35,152 nt of DNA from a bacterium (GCA_026710435.1 JAPOQZ010000200.1:1-35152), one strand, 5' to 3'; numbered from the stretch's first letter, positions 22,793 through 32,033 are shown. Notes: a model not told the origin generated them from the sequence alone. Made by a program: numbers and translations.

Positions 22793-23904
22793 CCACATCG
22801 TCCAATGTCGAAGTCCTAGTTGGTGACATCTTTGAGTCGCCTGCCCAAACACTCACGAACACGATCAACACGGTCGGGATTATGGGCAAGGGTATAGCAC
22901 TTGGATTCCGTCAGCGCTTTCCCGATATGTACGACGATTACGTCCGCCGATGCCAAAGGGAAGAGGTCACACTTGGGGAACCATATCTGTTTCAGGGATT
23001 GTTAGAGCCATGGATTCTCAACTTCCCCACCAAACAGCACTGGCGATCTCCGTCGAGACTCGATGCAATTCGTAGCGGGCTCGCGTACCTCGCGGCGCAC
23101 TACGAGCGGTGGGGGATCGAGTCCCTAGCAGTTCCGTCTCTTGGGTGTGGCGAGGGTGGGCTGGATTGGGGCATAGTTGGCCCCACGCTTCTTTCAGGAC
23201 TCGAACAGCTGGATATTCCTGTCACTTTGTTCGCGCCCTTCGGAACACCAGCCAAGGAGTTGGACCCGGACTTCCTTCGACCGGGAAGAAGGGTGTCTCC
23301 ACAGTCTCGGGTACCTGCTGCGGAGGTTGCCCTTGCCGTGATCGTGGGGAGGATCACTTCATGGCGACATCACTACCCCATCGGCAGAACGAGTTTTGAG
23401 AAGATCTGCTACTTCGCAACAAGGGCCGGTATCCCTACGGGTCTCCAGTTCGAGAAGCGGGCGTACGGACCCTTTTCGCCAGGTAGTAAGCAACTCAAGG
23501 CTCGTCTGATCAACAACGGAGTCATCCACGAGTCTCGACGCGGCAGGATGTTCGTCATAACGGCCGGACCGACCCTGGCGGATGCCACACGCGCCTTCCA
23601 GGGCGAGATCGACGGGTGGGAGCCTCTAATCGAGAAGGTTGTAGATCTCTTTCTCAGGTTGCCCGGCACTCGCGCCGCCGAGTTGGTAGCGACAGTGGAC
23701 TACGTAGCAGAATTACTAGCCAACCAGCATGATCATCGTGGGGGCACGACAACGGAGGATGAGGTTGTGGAGCATGTAAGGCGGTGGAAGAAGGGCCGCA
23801 GTCCTGCTGTTGACGATAGGGAAATCCTGAACGGGGTCCGCACTCTTGGCTACTTGGGATGGGCCGAGGTGCAGACCGAGGACGACGATCTCATCCCAGT
23901 CTGA
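22789..23904 (+). CDS. DarG-type macrodomain antitoxin
   Basis: This 371-aa protein is a complete DarG. Residues 1-160 form the macrodomain that removes ADP-ribose from DNA: VGDIFESPAQTLTNTINTVG, the MGKGIALGF loop, the catalytic lysine K82 in FPTKQHWR, and PSLGCGEGGLDWGIV. Residues ~185-371 form the DarG C-terminal domain (FEKICYFATRAGIPTGLQFE, YGPFSPGSKQLKARL), which in known systems binds and blocks DarT. The start is set by AAGGGAGA and the ATGA overlap with darT. Base use is visibly less GC-rich than in the transporter genes before it, consistent with transfer. An intact antitoxin beside a truncated toxin suggests decay or an anti-addiction role. Confidence 0.9.
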   Translation: MTTSSNVEVLVGDIFESPAQTLTNTINTVGIMGKGIALGFRQRFPDMYDDYVRRCQREEVTLGEPYLFQGLLEPWILNFPTKQHWRSPSRLDAIRSGLAYLAAHYERWGIESLAVPSLGCGEGGLDWGIVGPTLLSGLEQLDIPVTLFAPFGTPAKELDPDFLRPGRRVSPQSRVPAAEVALAVIVGRITSWRHHYPIGRTSFEKICYFATRAGIPTGLQFEKRAYGPFSPGSKQLKARLINNGVIHESRRGRMFVITAGPTLADATRAFQGEIDGWEPLIEKVVDLFLRLPGTRAAELVATVDYVAELLANQHDHRGGTTTEDEVVEHVRRWKKGRSPAVDDREILNGVRTLGYLGWAEVQTEDDDLIPV

Positions 23905-23937
23905 GGGGGACGAGAATATGGGTTCATAAGGGCGGAC

Positions 23938-23976
23938 GGCAGGCCCGAGCAATCGTCATTGTTCAGCACCCTCCTA
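23938..23976 (+). mobile_element. MITE half copy
   Basis: These 39 bases match 347-385 exactly (GGCAGGCCCGAGCAATCGTC onward). Only the right half of the element with one inverted end is present; the left half is gone. The terminal CTCCTA supplies the TAG stop codon of the SF1 helicase on the minus strand, so the element marks the 3' border of that operon. Confidence 0.75.
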
Positions 23977-25689
23977 GGGCCAGCTACTCCTGGCTTTTCT
24001 TAGAGGGGTGCCCATAGGGCCGGTGCCGGAATACGTAACCGTGAGTTCGTCTATCGCTCTGGTCATCCCGACGTAGAGTAGGCGTCCGATCGACTCTGGA
24101 TCATCCTGTCCGCGGGGCATCGAGACATGGTTGGTCCCGCCGATAAGAACCTGGCTGAACTCGAGGCCCTTGAGGAGTCTTAGGGTGGAGATTCTCACCT
24201 TGCCGACCGACTTGATAACATCGTCGACCTTCCGTGGTACGAAGTAATAGGGGGTTCCCGATCGCTCGAACGCCTCGCAGAGTTCGGTTATTCTTGCTTT
24301 GCTCGGACCGAACATCACCAGGATGTTGTCAGGCTTGACGCCTTGATGGAGTAACTTCTTCACCCTGTTCGCTATCACCCGCGCCTCATCCATCAGATCA
24401 CCGCATTCCAGAACAATCGGTCGCGGACCTTCCCTGGCTACTTCGGGTTCGATGATGTTTCTCCTGCGCGGTGACACCTCTGACAGGAGTCCCCACGCGA
24501 GTTCGAGAATCCCGCGCGTGTTGCGATAGTTTCGCCTGAAGAGAGTGGTGCGGCCTTGGGCGGTCATTCCCGGTGGATTCCAGTCCATCTCGCGTTGCTT
24601 CCGGAGGAAGATGTCCTGATCGGGATCGAGCGCCATGATGAAGTTACCCGTGTCCCGCGGCTTTGGCTTCAGCATTGCCCAGGCCAGATCCATTCCCGTC
24701 TTGCCCAGATCCTGAGCCTCATCCACCAAGACGGCATCGAATCGCTCGTCGTCGTTTAGCGATTGAACCATCTCGGTTGCGGACTCTCGGCGTTGCTGAA
24801 ACCCTGCGTCTCCCCTTATCTTCCTCAGTATCGGATCCGTGTGTTCGTAAGCCAGAGCATCGACGGTCTTCACTTCGATCCGACCGTTCCCGTCGATCTG
24901 ACGGTTGAGTTCCAGGGAGAGGGCCTTATTGAAGCAGAGCACCAGGATGCGCCATTGCGGGAACAGTCGTGCGAGATGCCTGGCCCGATGGATGAGCACC
25001 AAGGTCTTCCCGCTACCGGCCACGCCACGGATCATCCGGTATCCCCACCCGAGATGTTCGGCAACCTGCTCCTGGCGACGATCGAGCACTCTGAGAAGCT
25101 CTTCGGGGGACAGTTCGGGAGGGCGGAAAGCCAAGCGACCTTGCTCGCCGGCCTCGCCGATGATGATCCTCGGGTTGACCACGGAGCGTGCCCGCTGTAT
25201 CTGTTGCTCAGTGAGGGTGCGGTCGGGGTGGCCCCCCACAACCCGCTTGAAGGCCTCCCGCAGCCGGTCGGGTTGGAAGTCTTCCTGTGTTAGCAGAGGC
25301 GCGTCCGTTGCTCTCCACCCGTAGCGCTCGGCGTCGGGTAACCGGAGGTCGGGCAGGGCCAACGTGCAGGCTACCGGAAGATCGTCCAGCCGTGTAGGCA
25401 CCGCGCGACCCTGGATCTCGGACATCCGACGCCGGACGGTCTCGCGTACCCCCGGTCCTTGCGGCTGCCTCCCCCATCTGCGTTTCCTGGGTAGACGCGA
25501 AGGGGCCTCCAATACCAGGATTCCAGAGGCCGGATCGAGCACCAGCAAGTAAGCCTCTTCATGGTCATCGCGTTCGAGCCAGACGGTCACCTCGTCGGGC
25601 GCTACGTCCCTCATCAACTTCCCTACCATGTTCAAACGGGTGGAGATGTCGTTCAGGGTGGGGATGTTCTCCGGTAAGAGGAAGGCCAT
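23974..25689 (-). CDS. SF1 (UvrD/Rep-like) DNA helicase
   Basis: This 571-aa superfamily-1 helicase has Walker A at 222-229 (GVAGSGKT), Walker B LVDEAQD near 322, a motif III-like FIMALDPDQDIF, RRNYRN (motif IV), and a C-terminal VGMTRAIDELTV motif VI. Residues 1-130 include YLLVLDPASGILVLEAP, a little like the nuclease-related NERD domain often found on such helicases; that is tentative. It should translocate on DNA, perhaps clearing or degrading foreign or damaged DNA. Its ATG directly follows the TGA of the RecQ-containing gene, so they are co-translated. The stop codon is formed by MITE sequence, so a few terminal residues may have been lost. Confidence 0.85.
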   Translation of the reverse strand: MAFLLPENIPTLNDISTRLNMVGKLMRDVAPDEVTVWLERDDHEEAYLLVLDPASGILVLEAPSRLPRKRRWGRQPQGPGVRETVRRRMSEIQGRAVPTRLDDLPVACTLALPDLRLPDAERYGWRATDAPLLTQEDFQPDRLREAFKRVVGGHPDRTLTEQQIQRARSVVNPRIIIGEAGEQGRLAFRPPELSPEELLRVLDRRQEQVAEHLGWGYRMIRGVAGSGKTLVLIHRARHLARLFPQWRILVLCFNKALSLELNRQIDGNGRIEVKTVDALAYEHTDPILRKIRGDAGFQQRRESATEMVQSLNDDERFDAVLVDEAQDLGKTGMDLAWAMLKPKPRDTGNFIMALDPDQDIFLRKQREMDWNPPGMTAQGRTTLFRRNYRNTRGILELAWGLLSEVSPRRRNIIEPEVAREGPRPIVLECGDLMDEARVIANRVKKLLHQGVKPDNILVMFGPSKARITELCEAFERSGTPYYFVPRKVDDVIKSVGKVRISTLRLLKGLEFSQVLIGGTNHVSMPRGQDDPESIGRLLYVGMTRAIDELTVTYSGTGPMGTPLRKARSSWP

Positions 25690-28600
25690 TCACCCCATCC
25701 TAGAAAGCTCAGCCGTTCCCAGGTCGGTAACGGCCAAGGTCGGGTAGGTCCGGCCGTCGAATTCCGACTCCGCTCGCGAGATCAGTCCCTCGGATATCAA
25801 ACCGTCGATGAGTTCCTCCACCCTTTCCCGCCCCAGTATCTGGAGGCGTCCGAAACATGGGTGGGTTCTCTCTCGGGCGTGCAGCTTGAACCGGCCGTCG
25901 CCTTCGCCGAGCAACGCCCGGATCAGCTTGGCCTCCGAGAGCTTGCGGAATCCGGTGTCGCTCACCATCCGCATGACGATCTGCCGGGCGGGTGTGGCAT
26001 CGAGAATCGAGTCGCGAGTGAGCTTGCTCTCCGTCCAGGGTCTTGGTAGGTCCAAGCAACTAGTGCATCCGCGACACCGGCCGGGAGCGGACACTCCGAG
26101 ATAGTCCAGTATCGCCTTGCGCCGGCAAGTCCTCTGGTCATGGGCGAACCGACGTGCCTGCGCGGAGCGTTCCCTGGCCGCTGCCCGCTGCTGCTCGGCG
26201 GTCGTTACTATCCGCGCCCAGTCGGGTTCCATGCCGACCGAGCGATCCAGCGTCAAGGCGTACTCGAACGCAACGAAACCTAAGATGCCTCGGCGGTTCA
26301 GCTCCAGCAGGTCAGCCCCAATTCCAGATATAGGACGCCTGAGCCGCCTCCCCCAATTCTCGGCGAGGTAAATGCCGGAATCCGACTTGTCGTGCATACG
26401 CACCAGTTCGGCGGCGCGGTATGCCAAAGCCGGATCTTCGGTTCGGAGCTTTTCGACACGCTCCCGAGTGTCGTCCACCACAGACACCCGGCCCCTCCAG
26501 ATGACATCCTCACGTCGCTCGACCGATCCGCTCTGTTGCAGGTAGTGCACCGCTAACGCCGAACTCTCACGACCCGAGCGGGCTCCGTCACGATCGCCCA
26601 CCGAGTCGGGAGGGATGTAGTTGACTCCCTTCTGAAGGCCCCTCCACAACTCTTCGACGCGTGCCGGATCGGGCGTCGTATTCTCGGCGAAGAAGCCATG
26701 AATCCGGCAATCGCCGGGGGTGACGAGAAGCACGACCGTTCCGAACTCCGGACCCAGCCCTACGGAGGCCCCTCTCGCCACCCGGCCGGTCTCCTGCACG
26801 TACTCTTCTATCGAAGCCGGCATCTCCAGATGGATGATCAAGGCGATGTCGGGCTTGTCGATCCCCATTCCGAACGCCTTGGTCGCCACGACCACGTCGA
26901 TCTCGCCGTGACGATAGGCGTCCTCCACATGTAGCCGCTCCTCGGAGGGCAAGGCGCCGTGATAGGGCCTGACCGTGTGTCCTGCGCTGCGGACAAGCCC
27001 CGCGAGGCGGGTCGCGTCCTTGATCCTCGGTACGTAGACAATGGAACTCTGCCGGCGGAAGGCATCGAGTATCTGCAGGACCCGGATGTCACGGTCCGTG
27101 AAGTCATCGCAGCCCTCGACGTAGTAACGGATCTCGGGCCGATCGGGTGACGCGGTGATCACTCGCGCTCCGGACCTGAGCTGTAACAGCTTCTCGATTT
27201 CCTTGCGGGTACGGGACGTTGCAGTGGCCGTGGTGGCTAGAACCGGCTTGTGGCGGTCGTCACCGAAAGCTCGGAGCAGGGCCTTCGGAATGGCTGAGTA
27301 CTCGGGACGGAAAGAGTGTCCCCATTGCGAGATGCAGTGGGCCTCGTCCACAGCGATACGTCCGATCTCGACCCCCTCCAGCATCTGCGTAAACATCGGA
27401 TTCCAAAGGCGTTCGGGGCTCACGTAGAGCAGCTTGTACCGGCCCTCTCGGGCGCCTTTGAGTATCTCCTGCTGCTCCCCTGGCGGGATACCACTGTGTA
27501 TGGCAGCGACGGCGTTCACTCCACGTGTCCTCAGGTTTTCGACCTGGTCGTTCATAAGGGCCTTGAGGGGTGAGATCACCAAGGTCACCCCCGGGGTGAG
27601 GAGCGCCGGAAGCTGGAAGGTGAGGGACTTACCGGACCCTGTGGGCAGCACCGCCAGCACATCCTCGCCGCCAATGAACCGGACCATCGTCTCCAACTGA
27701 CCATGGCGCCACTCCCTGAACCCGAGCCACTTCCTGCATCGTTCCAGAGCCCCTCGGATCCGCTCCGGGTCGGCGAGGTCTTCCTCGTTCAAACGTAAGT
27801 CTTCGAGGTCTCGGAACCTTGACCACCGATCAGCGGAGGGAATGTCTCGTAGCCTTTCCCATAGGGACTCGTCAAGCTCAATACCCAAGTGGCGGGCGAT
27901 TTCGGTATAGGCAAGTTCAGCGGAGTCGACTTCCATGGAGGCGGGCGGTCCGGTAAGGCTCCGTCGTATGCGGTCCCTGTAGGGGGTCGGCCGGCGGAGT
28001 CGATTGTCCAGTACCACCGTCACACCGACGTCGTCGTTGGTTCTTATCAGCCGACCGGCGCCCTGGGTGAACCTCAGAGCGGCCCGGGGGATCAGATAGT
28101 CCGCGAATGGGTCTTTGCCTTGAAGTTCCAGCGCCCCCATTCGAGCGCTCACCACGGGATCGCCTGGGGAATCGAACGGGATCTTCTCGATCACTAGCAA
28201 ACTCAAGGCTTCGCCCGGTATGTCAATACCCTCCCAGAAGGATCGGAGGGCGAGAAGAGAAGCAGAGATATCAGTCCTCATCCGTTCGGCGAGGGCGGCC
28301 GGCGAGCTATCCCCTTGGGCGAGCAGGACGAGACCCTGCTTCTCCAGATGGGGGCGGGCATGGTCACGAACCTGATCTAGGCGTGCCCGGGCGGTCATGA
28401 GGGCCAGACCGCGGCCGCCGGTCAACACGAACAGGCGAGGAATCTCTGCGGCCTCAGCCTTGGCGAATTCGTCGAGCAATCCACCGCGTGGAGCGGGTAG
28501 GTAGTCGGTGTATAGGACGAGATGGTTCTGTTTGAGACGGTCGAAGGGAGTCGGTAGCCGACTCGTTTGCGGACCTTGTAGACCAAGAGCCCGGATCAGA

Positions 28601-29334
28601 AAGTCGAAACTCCCGCCCACGCTGAGGGTCGCGGATGTAAGTACTGCGGTGTTCAGCGTTTTCCATAGATCGCTGAGCTGCGGCGCCACCGAGGCAGGCA
28701 CTCGGCGCAGCGTCCAAGACCACGTCGCTTCTTCTAGTCGCAGGTCGACGATGTTGACCCACAGTTCCTGATGTTCCGCCCACACCACCTGGTCGATCAA
28801 CTTCGCCGTGTCCCGTGCGGCCCGCCCCAGACGGCTGATCCCGTACTGCAACCTCTGTTGCCGGTAGCGACCCCTCAGCCGAGCCGGTATCGATATCCGG
28901 TTGAAGACGTCGGCCAGACGCAGAAGGGCCATCTGAAGTACCTTGGCTCTCCGGATGACCTCCCGGTAGGAGGAGTGCCCCGTATCGATGCCCGATCTGA
29001 TGTGGTAGGAAACCCCGTACTTCTCAGTATGGGCTTGTTGAGCCCCGGTTCGGCTCCGCACGTATCCGATGAGCTCATCACCGAAGTCCTTAACGTCCGT
29101 CTTCACGTTCTCGCTGGCAGTCCTAAGGTCCTCTAGGACGGATCGATAGCCGGCTCGGGTTGCTTCATCGAGTTCCGACCACGGAAGGGCCCTTCTGAGG
29201 CGGTGGATCACGCCAGCTCCTGAGGAACTGGCTACGGCGCTGCAAGAGGTCGTCAAGATATAGACTTCCGACCTCTTCCGAGAGGGCGGAGGTGGCGGCG
29301 TCCTCGAGTTGGTGTGCTTCGTCGATGACGGCAT
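25690..29334 (-). CDS. DinG C-terminal half fused to RecQ helicase
   Basis: This long frame encodes two helicase parts. Residues ~42-480 are the second half of a DinG/XPD-like helicase: LTSATLS (232-238), SFWEGIDIPG (365-374) and TQGAGRLIR (423-431). Residues ~525-900 are RecQ: Walker A PTGSGKS (564-570), VDEAHCISQWGHSFRPEY (DEAH 663-666), and FGMGIDKPDIALIIH. A RecQ zinc-binding segment follows (CRRKAILDYLG, then CRGCTSC). The first ~41 residues match nothing; the true N-terminal part lies in the frame of the upstream ORF, and a frameshift near 29212-29232 separates them. Joined, the protein would be about 1,670 aa: exonuclease, DinG, RecQ. Such a chain would resect and unwind DNA. Confidence 0.85.
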   Translation of the reverse strand: MPSSTKHTNSRTPPPPPSRKRSEVYILTTSCSAVASSSGAGVIHRLRRALPWSELDEATRAGYRSVLEDLRTASENVKTDVKDFGDELIGYVRSRTGAQQAHTEKYGVSYHIRSGIDTGHSSYREVIRRAKVLQMALLRLADVFNRISIPARLRGRYRQQRLQYGISRLGRAARDTAKLIDQVVWAEHQELWVNIVDLRLEEATWSWTLRRVPASVAPQLSDLWKTLNTAVLTSATLSVGGSFDFLIRALGLQGPQTSRLPTPFDRLKQNHLVLYTDYLPAPRGGLLDEFAKAEAAEIPRLFVLTGGRGLALMTARARLDQVRDHARPHLEKQGLVLLAQGDSSPAALAERMRTDISASLLALRSFWEGIDIPGEALSLLVIEKIPFDSPGDPVVSARMGALELQGKDPFADYLIPRAALRFTQGAGRLIRTNDDVGVTVVLDNRLRRPTPYRDRIRRSLTGPPASMEVDSAELAYTEIARHLGIELDESLWERLRDIPSADRWSRFRDLEDLRLNEEDLADPERIRGALERCRKWLGFREWRHGQLETMVRFIGGEDVLAVLPTGSGKSLTFQLPALLTPGVTLVISPLKALMNDQVENLRTRGVNAVAAIHSGIPPGEQQEILKGAREGRYKLLYVSPERLWNPMFTQMLEGVEIGRIAVDEAHCISQWGHSFRPEYSAIPKALLRAFGDDRHKPVLATTATATSRTRKEIEKLLQLRSGARVITASPDRPEIRYYVEGCDDFTDRDIRVLQILDAFRRQSSIVYVPRIKDATRLAGLVRSAGHTVRPYHGALPSEERLHVEDAYRHGEIDVVVATKAFGMGIDKPDIALIIHLEMPASIEEYVQETGRVARGASVGLGPEFGTVVLLVTPGDCRIHGFFAENTTPDPARVEELWRGLQKGVNYIPPDSVGDRDGARSGRESSALAVHYLQQSGSVERREDVIWRGRVSVVDDTRERVEKLRTEDPALAYRAAELVRMHDKSDSGIYLAENWGRRLRRPISGIGADLLELNRRGILGFVAFEYALTLDRSVGMEPDWARIVTTAEQQRAAARERSAQARRFAHDQRTCRRKAILDYLGVSAPGRCRGCTSCLDLPRPWTESKLTRDSILDATPARQIVMRMVSDTGFRKLSEAKLIRALLGEGDGRFKLHARERTHPCFGRLQILGRERVEELIDGLISEGLISRAESEFDGRTYPTLAVTDLGTAELSRMG

Positions 29335-30709
29335 GCTTCGCGTGCGTTTGCCAGTAATCCGAGACGATCAGAAGGGCATGGTTGAGGACGGCGATATGGG
29401 CATTCCCGATCGCCTCCCTCGCTCGGCGGTAGAAGTCTCGTTCGTCGAGTGCAGTAAGGACCGGCCCCGGCGGGTATTCAACCCGGAGTTTCCATCGGAG
29501 GTGGTTGAACACGCGAACACGACCGTCGATTGCCGGGGTTCTCAGGTCTTCCCAGTCTCCGGTGGGCGTCTCCGCCACCCATCGGCAAATGACGGCGAGG
29601 GCCAAGGCGGTGTCGACGTCGGGCGGGTCTTCGTCGAATTCCGCTTCCAACGCCTCGAGATTGACGTAGTTGTGGCGTCCTTTGAGCAATACCCAGTTGA
29701 ATTGCCCTATTTCCTGTTCCAGTTCCTCCAACGTGGCGAGGATCTGATTCTGGAGGACGTGGCTAAAGGTGGATACCGCTACGGTCCGGCCCGATGATCG
29801 AGCGTATTCGATGGCGGGAACCACATACGCCAGAGTCTTGCCGGTCCCGGTTGGTGCTTCGATGAGGTGCTGGCCACCGTTCGAGAGGGCAGTTGCGACC
29901 GCTTGTGCCATCTGCATCTGTGGTAGCCGTGGCTCCCGTTCGGCCATCAACACACCGCCGGCTTGAAAGGCTCGTTCGAGAGTGGGTATGTCGAACTGTC
30001 CGCTGGGTTCTTCTCGCCGGGTCTTGGGCGGTAGGGGGACCACATCCGCCAGGTCGGGAGGGTTGGCAGGCACCTCTATGAAGCCGGACCAAGGGTGGTC
30101 ACCGCGTGCCAGGATCCAACGCTGAAGGCGACGCGAGGGCTCGTCTCGGTTCAGGACCTCGATCATCGCCATCAGCACTCTGTGGGTCAGGCGGGAGTCG
30201 TTCAGCGCGCGATGGAGGACGCTGTATTCCAAGCGGAACCAGTTGGCGAGGTGTTCGAGCTTACGGCCCGGGGGTGGGCGTCCACCCTGTGAGTCCCGTA
30301 TCATCCCCTCTCCGGCGCGGGGGAAGACCAAGTGGGCCAGCTCCAGCGTGTCCAGGCGGGTTCCCGGTAGCGGATCCAACCCTACGGAGTCAGCAGCTTC
30401 GTCCAGTTTCCGAAAGTCGAAACCGAATCCGTTGTGGGCGATGAGAGGTCTGTTACCGACGAAGTCGCCGAATCTGAGGAGAGCATCGCGTAGGCTGGGA
30501 GAATCCACGAGGCCGGCATCGGAGAGATCGGTGAGGCGGGCTGTGTCCGTTTGCATCGGCTCTTCTGTGTGGACCAGGCTCTCGAACTCGTCGGCAACAT
30601 CGGGTCCGGAGCAGAGGACAGCGCCTATCTCGATGATATCGCCTCCGATACCATTGGTCTCTAAATCGAAGATGACGAACGGGCCCGCTGCCGAGTTTCG
30701 CGCGACCAC
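29165..30709 (-). CDS. DnaQ-like exonuclease fused to DinG N-terminal half
   Basis: Residues 10-185 are a DEDDh 3'-5' exonuclease: D15 and E17 (FDLETNG), D98 (HNGFGFDF), H166 and D171 (HRALNDSRLT). Residues ~255-490 are the first half of a DinG helicase with Walker A GTGKT (288-292) and DEAH at 463-466 (VIDEAHQLED). The LKGRHNY segment lacks the cysteine that follows in iron-sulfur DinG/XPD proteins, and I see no four-Cys set, so no FeS cluster is expected. The frame ends early in unrelated residues; the rest of DinG continues in another frame. The GTG start lies 6 nt after the hipA stop codon. DnaQ-DinG fusions are known in Firmicutes; the added RecQ is unusual. Confidence 0.85.
   Translation of the reverse strand: MVARNSAAGPFVIFDLETNGIGGDIIEIGAVLCSGPDVADEFESLVHTEEPMQTDTARLTDLSDAGLVDSPSLRDALLRFGDFVGNRPLIAHNGFGFDFRKLDEAADSVGLDPLPGTRLDTLELAHLVFPRAGEGMIRDSQGGRPPPGRKLEHLANWFRLEYSVLHRALNDSRLTHRVLMAMIEVLNRDEPSRRLQRWILARGDHPWSGFIEVPANPPDLADVVPLPPKTRREEPSGQFDIPTLERAFQAGGVLMAEREPRLPQMQMAQAVATALSNGGQHLIEAPTGTGKTLAYVVPAIEYARSSGRTVAVSTFSHVLQNQILATLEELEQEIGQFNWVLLKGRHNYVNLEALEAEFDEDPPDVDTALALAVICRWVAETPTGDWEDLRTPAIDGRVRVFNHLRWKLRVEYPPGPVLTALDERDFYRRAREAIGNAHIAVLNHALLIVSDYWQTHAKHAVIDEAHQLEDAATSALSEEVGSLYLDDLLQRRSQFLRSWRDPPPQKGPSVVGTR
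29212..29232. repeat. Near-perfect palindrome at the frameshift
   Basis: Arms GCCAGCTCCT and AGGAACTGGC flank one central base, with one mismatched pair. It sits where the exonuclease-DinG frame passes to the DinG-RecQ frame. Such palindromes provoke slippage in cells and errors in sequencing. Confidence 0.6.
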
Positions 30710-30715
30710 GATGGG

Positions 30716-31999
30716 CTAGAGGGCGTACGGTCTGACCAGTGGAACTGACCGTTGATACTCGCGGAGCCGGCCCTCGAAGCTCTTGCCAACCGGTAGGTCC
30801 GAGATGATCTTCGGCCACGAGTCGCGCATCGACTCCAGGGTCTGCCTGACCGTTTGCTTGACGCGGGCAGGGTCCACGTCGGTCCTCCTAGCGATCTGTT
30901 CCATCATTGGCAGGTCTACTCGTGAAGCGTCGCGCGTGCGACCGAGTTTCAGTGCCATTCCGCGGTCTAGTTCCACGTACTGGATGGTCGAGACCAGATC
31001 GTACGCGGGAGCCAGGCGGGACTGGATGCGGTTCGGGTACCAGATCGTCCAGTTCTTCAGGTGGGCGTCCTCATTGCCTATCCCGATGCAGAAGGTCAGC
31101 CGCCGGATGTATTCGAGGAAGTCTTCCTGGCCACACAGCACCAAGATGATCCTCCCGAGTCGTTCGTAACTTGCCCCCTCGTATTTGGCCTCGGGCCAGT
31201 TATCGACGACTTGGTTCAGATCCTCCATGTGGATGCGCTCATCGTGAATCGAGCCACATGGTCCGCGGTCGAATCGGCGGACCACGTAGACAGTGGTTCC
31301 CTCTAGGGCGCCGAAGCCGCGCGGAAGTGGGCCGAGGTCCCCAGCCTGGCGTACCTCACAGTCCGGTACATCGATGCCCGTTTCGCGAGCCCAGGTCATC
31401 ATCGAGCACTCGTTCTCGATCAAGTTGTCGTATTGACGGGACGGCAGCTTCACTAGGTGATCGCCGAGTACCCCCTTGCCTGGAAGCGTGAGGGTGTTCG
31501 CCGAACGCATCATCGAAAGTTTCATCTGCACGCCGGCAAGCGAGAAGCGAATCGGGTAGGCCTCACGCTTGCCCGCACTCTCGTCCTGATCGCCAGGAAG
31601 CCCGTCGGTGCCCCCTGACGATGTTTTACCGTTTCCATGGCGTTCGATACTCTCGGTGTTGTTATCTGGAACGACTTGCAGAGCCCCAGGTAGGTCGTTA
31701 CCCAAGGCCGTAAGCAGCCGGAACTCGTTGCGATGGTTGATTCCGTACCCCTCGGCGACGAGTTGTCGGAGCCGGCTGTGCTCGTGGAGTAGGTTCGAGA
31801 ACCACTCGGGTAGGCGCTGTGCCTGTTTCCACCGATGGCGAGGACGTTCCTCGAACACCTGTCCGAGCACCGGCCTCCGAGGCGCATTCCGGTACTCGTT
31901 CGAAAGCTCGAAGCGGTGAGTTCCTTGCGAAGTCCAGAGATGCCCGACCGGGAATCCGTGAAGATGAGCCGTCACCACATCGGTGTGTCTTCGGGGCAT
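30716..31999 (-). CDS. HipA-family serine/threonine kinase
   Basis: This 427-aa protein is a full-length HipA. The N-terminal domain (HLHGFPVGHLW ... ALGNDLPGAL) is followed by SLAGVQMKLSM, where S153 matches the autophosphorylated serine of E. coli HipA. K184 (HLVKLP) fits the ATP lysine, VVRRFDR the hinge, D311 (GNEDAHLKNW) the catalytic base and D334 (PAYDLVST) the metal ligand. HipA toxins phosphorylate tRNA synthetases or related targets. No HipB-type helix-turn-helix gene is adjacent; the upstream gene is DUF262 (34 nt away) and the downstream gene is the exonuclease. The kinase may therefore work as part of the island and not as a classic HipBA toxin. Confidence 0.9.
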   Translation of the reverse strand: MPRRHTDVVTAHLHGFPVGHLWTSQGTHRFELSNEYRNAPRRPVLGQVFEERPRHRWKQAQRLPEWFSNLLHEHSRLRQLVAEGYGINHRNEFRLLTALGNDLPGALQVVPDNNTESIERHGNGKTSSGGTDGLPGDQDESAGKREAYPIRFSLAGVQMKLSMMRSANTLTLPGKGVLGDHLVKLPSRQYDNLIENECSMMTWARETGIDVPDCEVRQAGDLGPLPRGFGALEGTTVYVVRRFDRGPCGSIHDERIHMEDLNQVVDNWPEAKYEGASYERLGRIILVLCGQEDFLEYIRRLTFCIGIGNEDAHLKNWTIWYPNRIQSRLAPAYDLVSTIQYVELDRGMALKLGRTRDASRVDLPMMEQIARRTDVDPARVKQTVRQTLESMRDSWPKIISDLPVGKSFEGRLREYQRSVPLVRPYAL

Positions 32000-32033
32000 G
32001 TTCGCTACCTGTCAGAGTGTGACTCGGACGATC

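Noticed and set aside
30716-31999. Classic HipBA toxin-antitoxin pair
   Set aside because: No HipB-like helix-turn-helix frame is found on either side of hipA.
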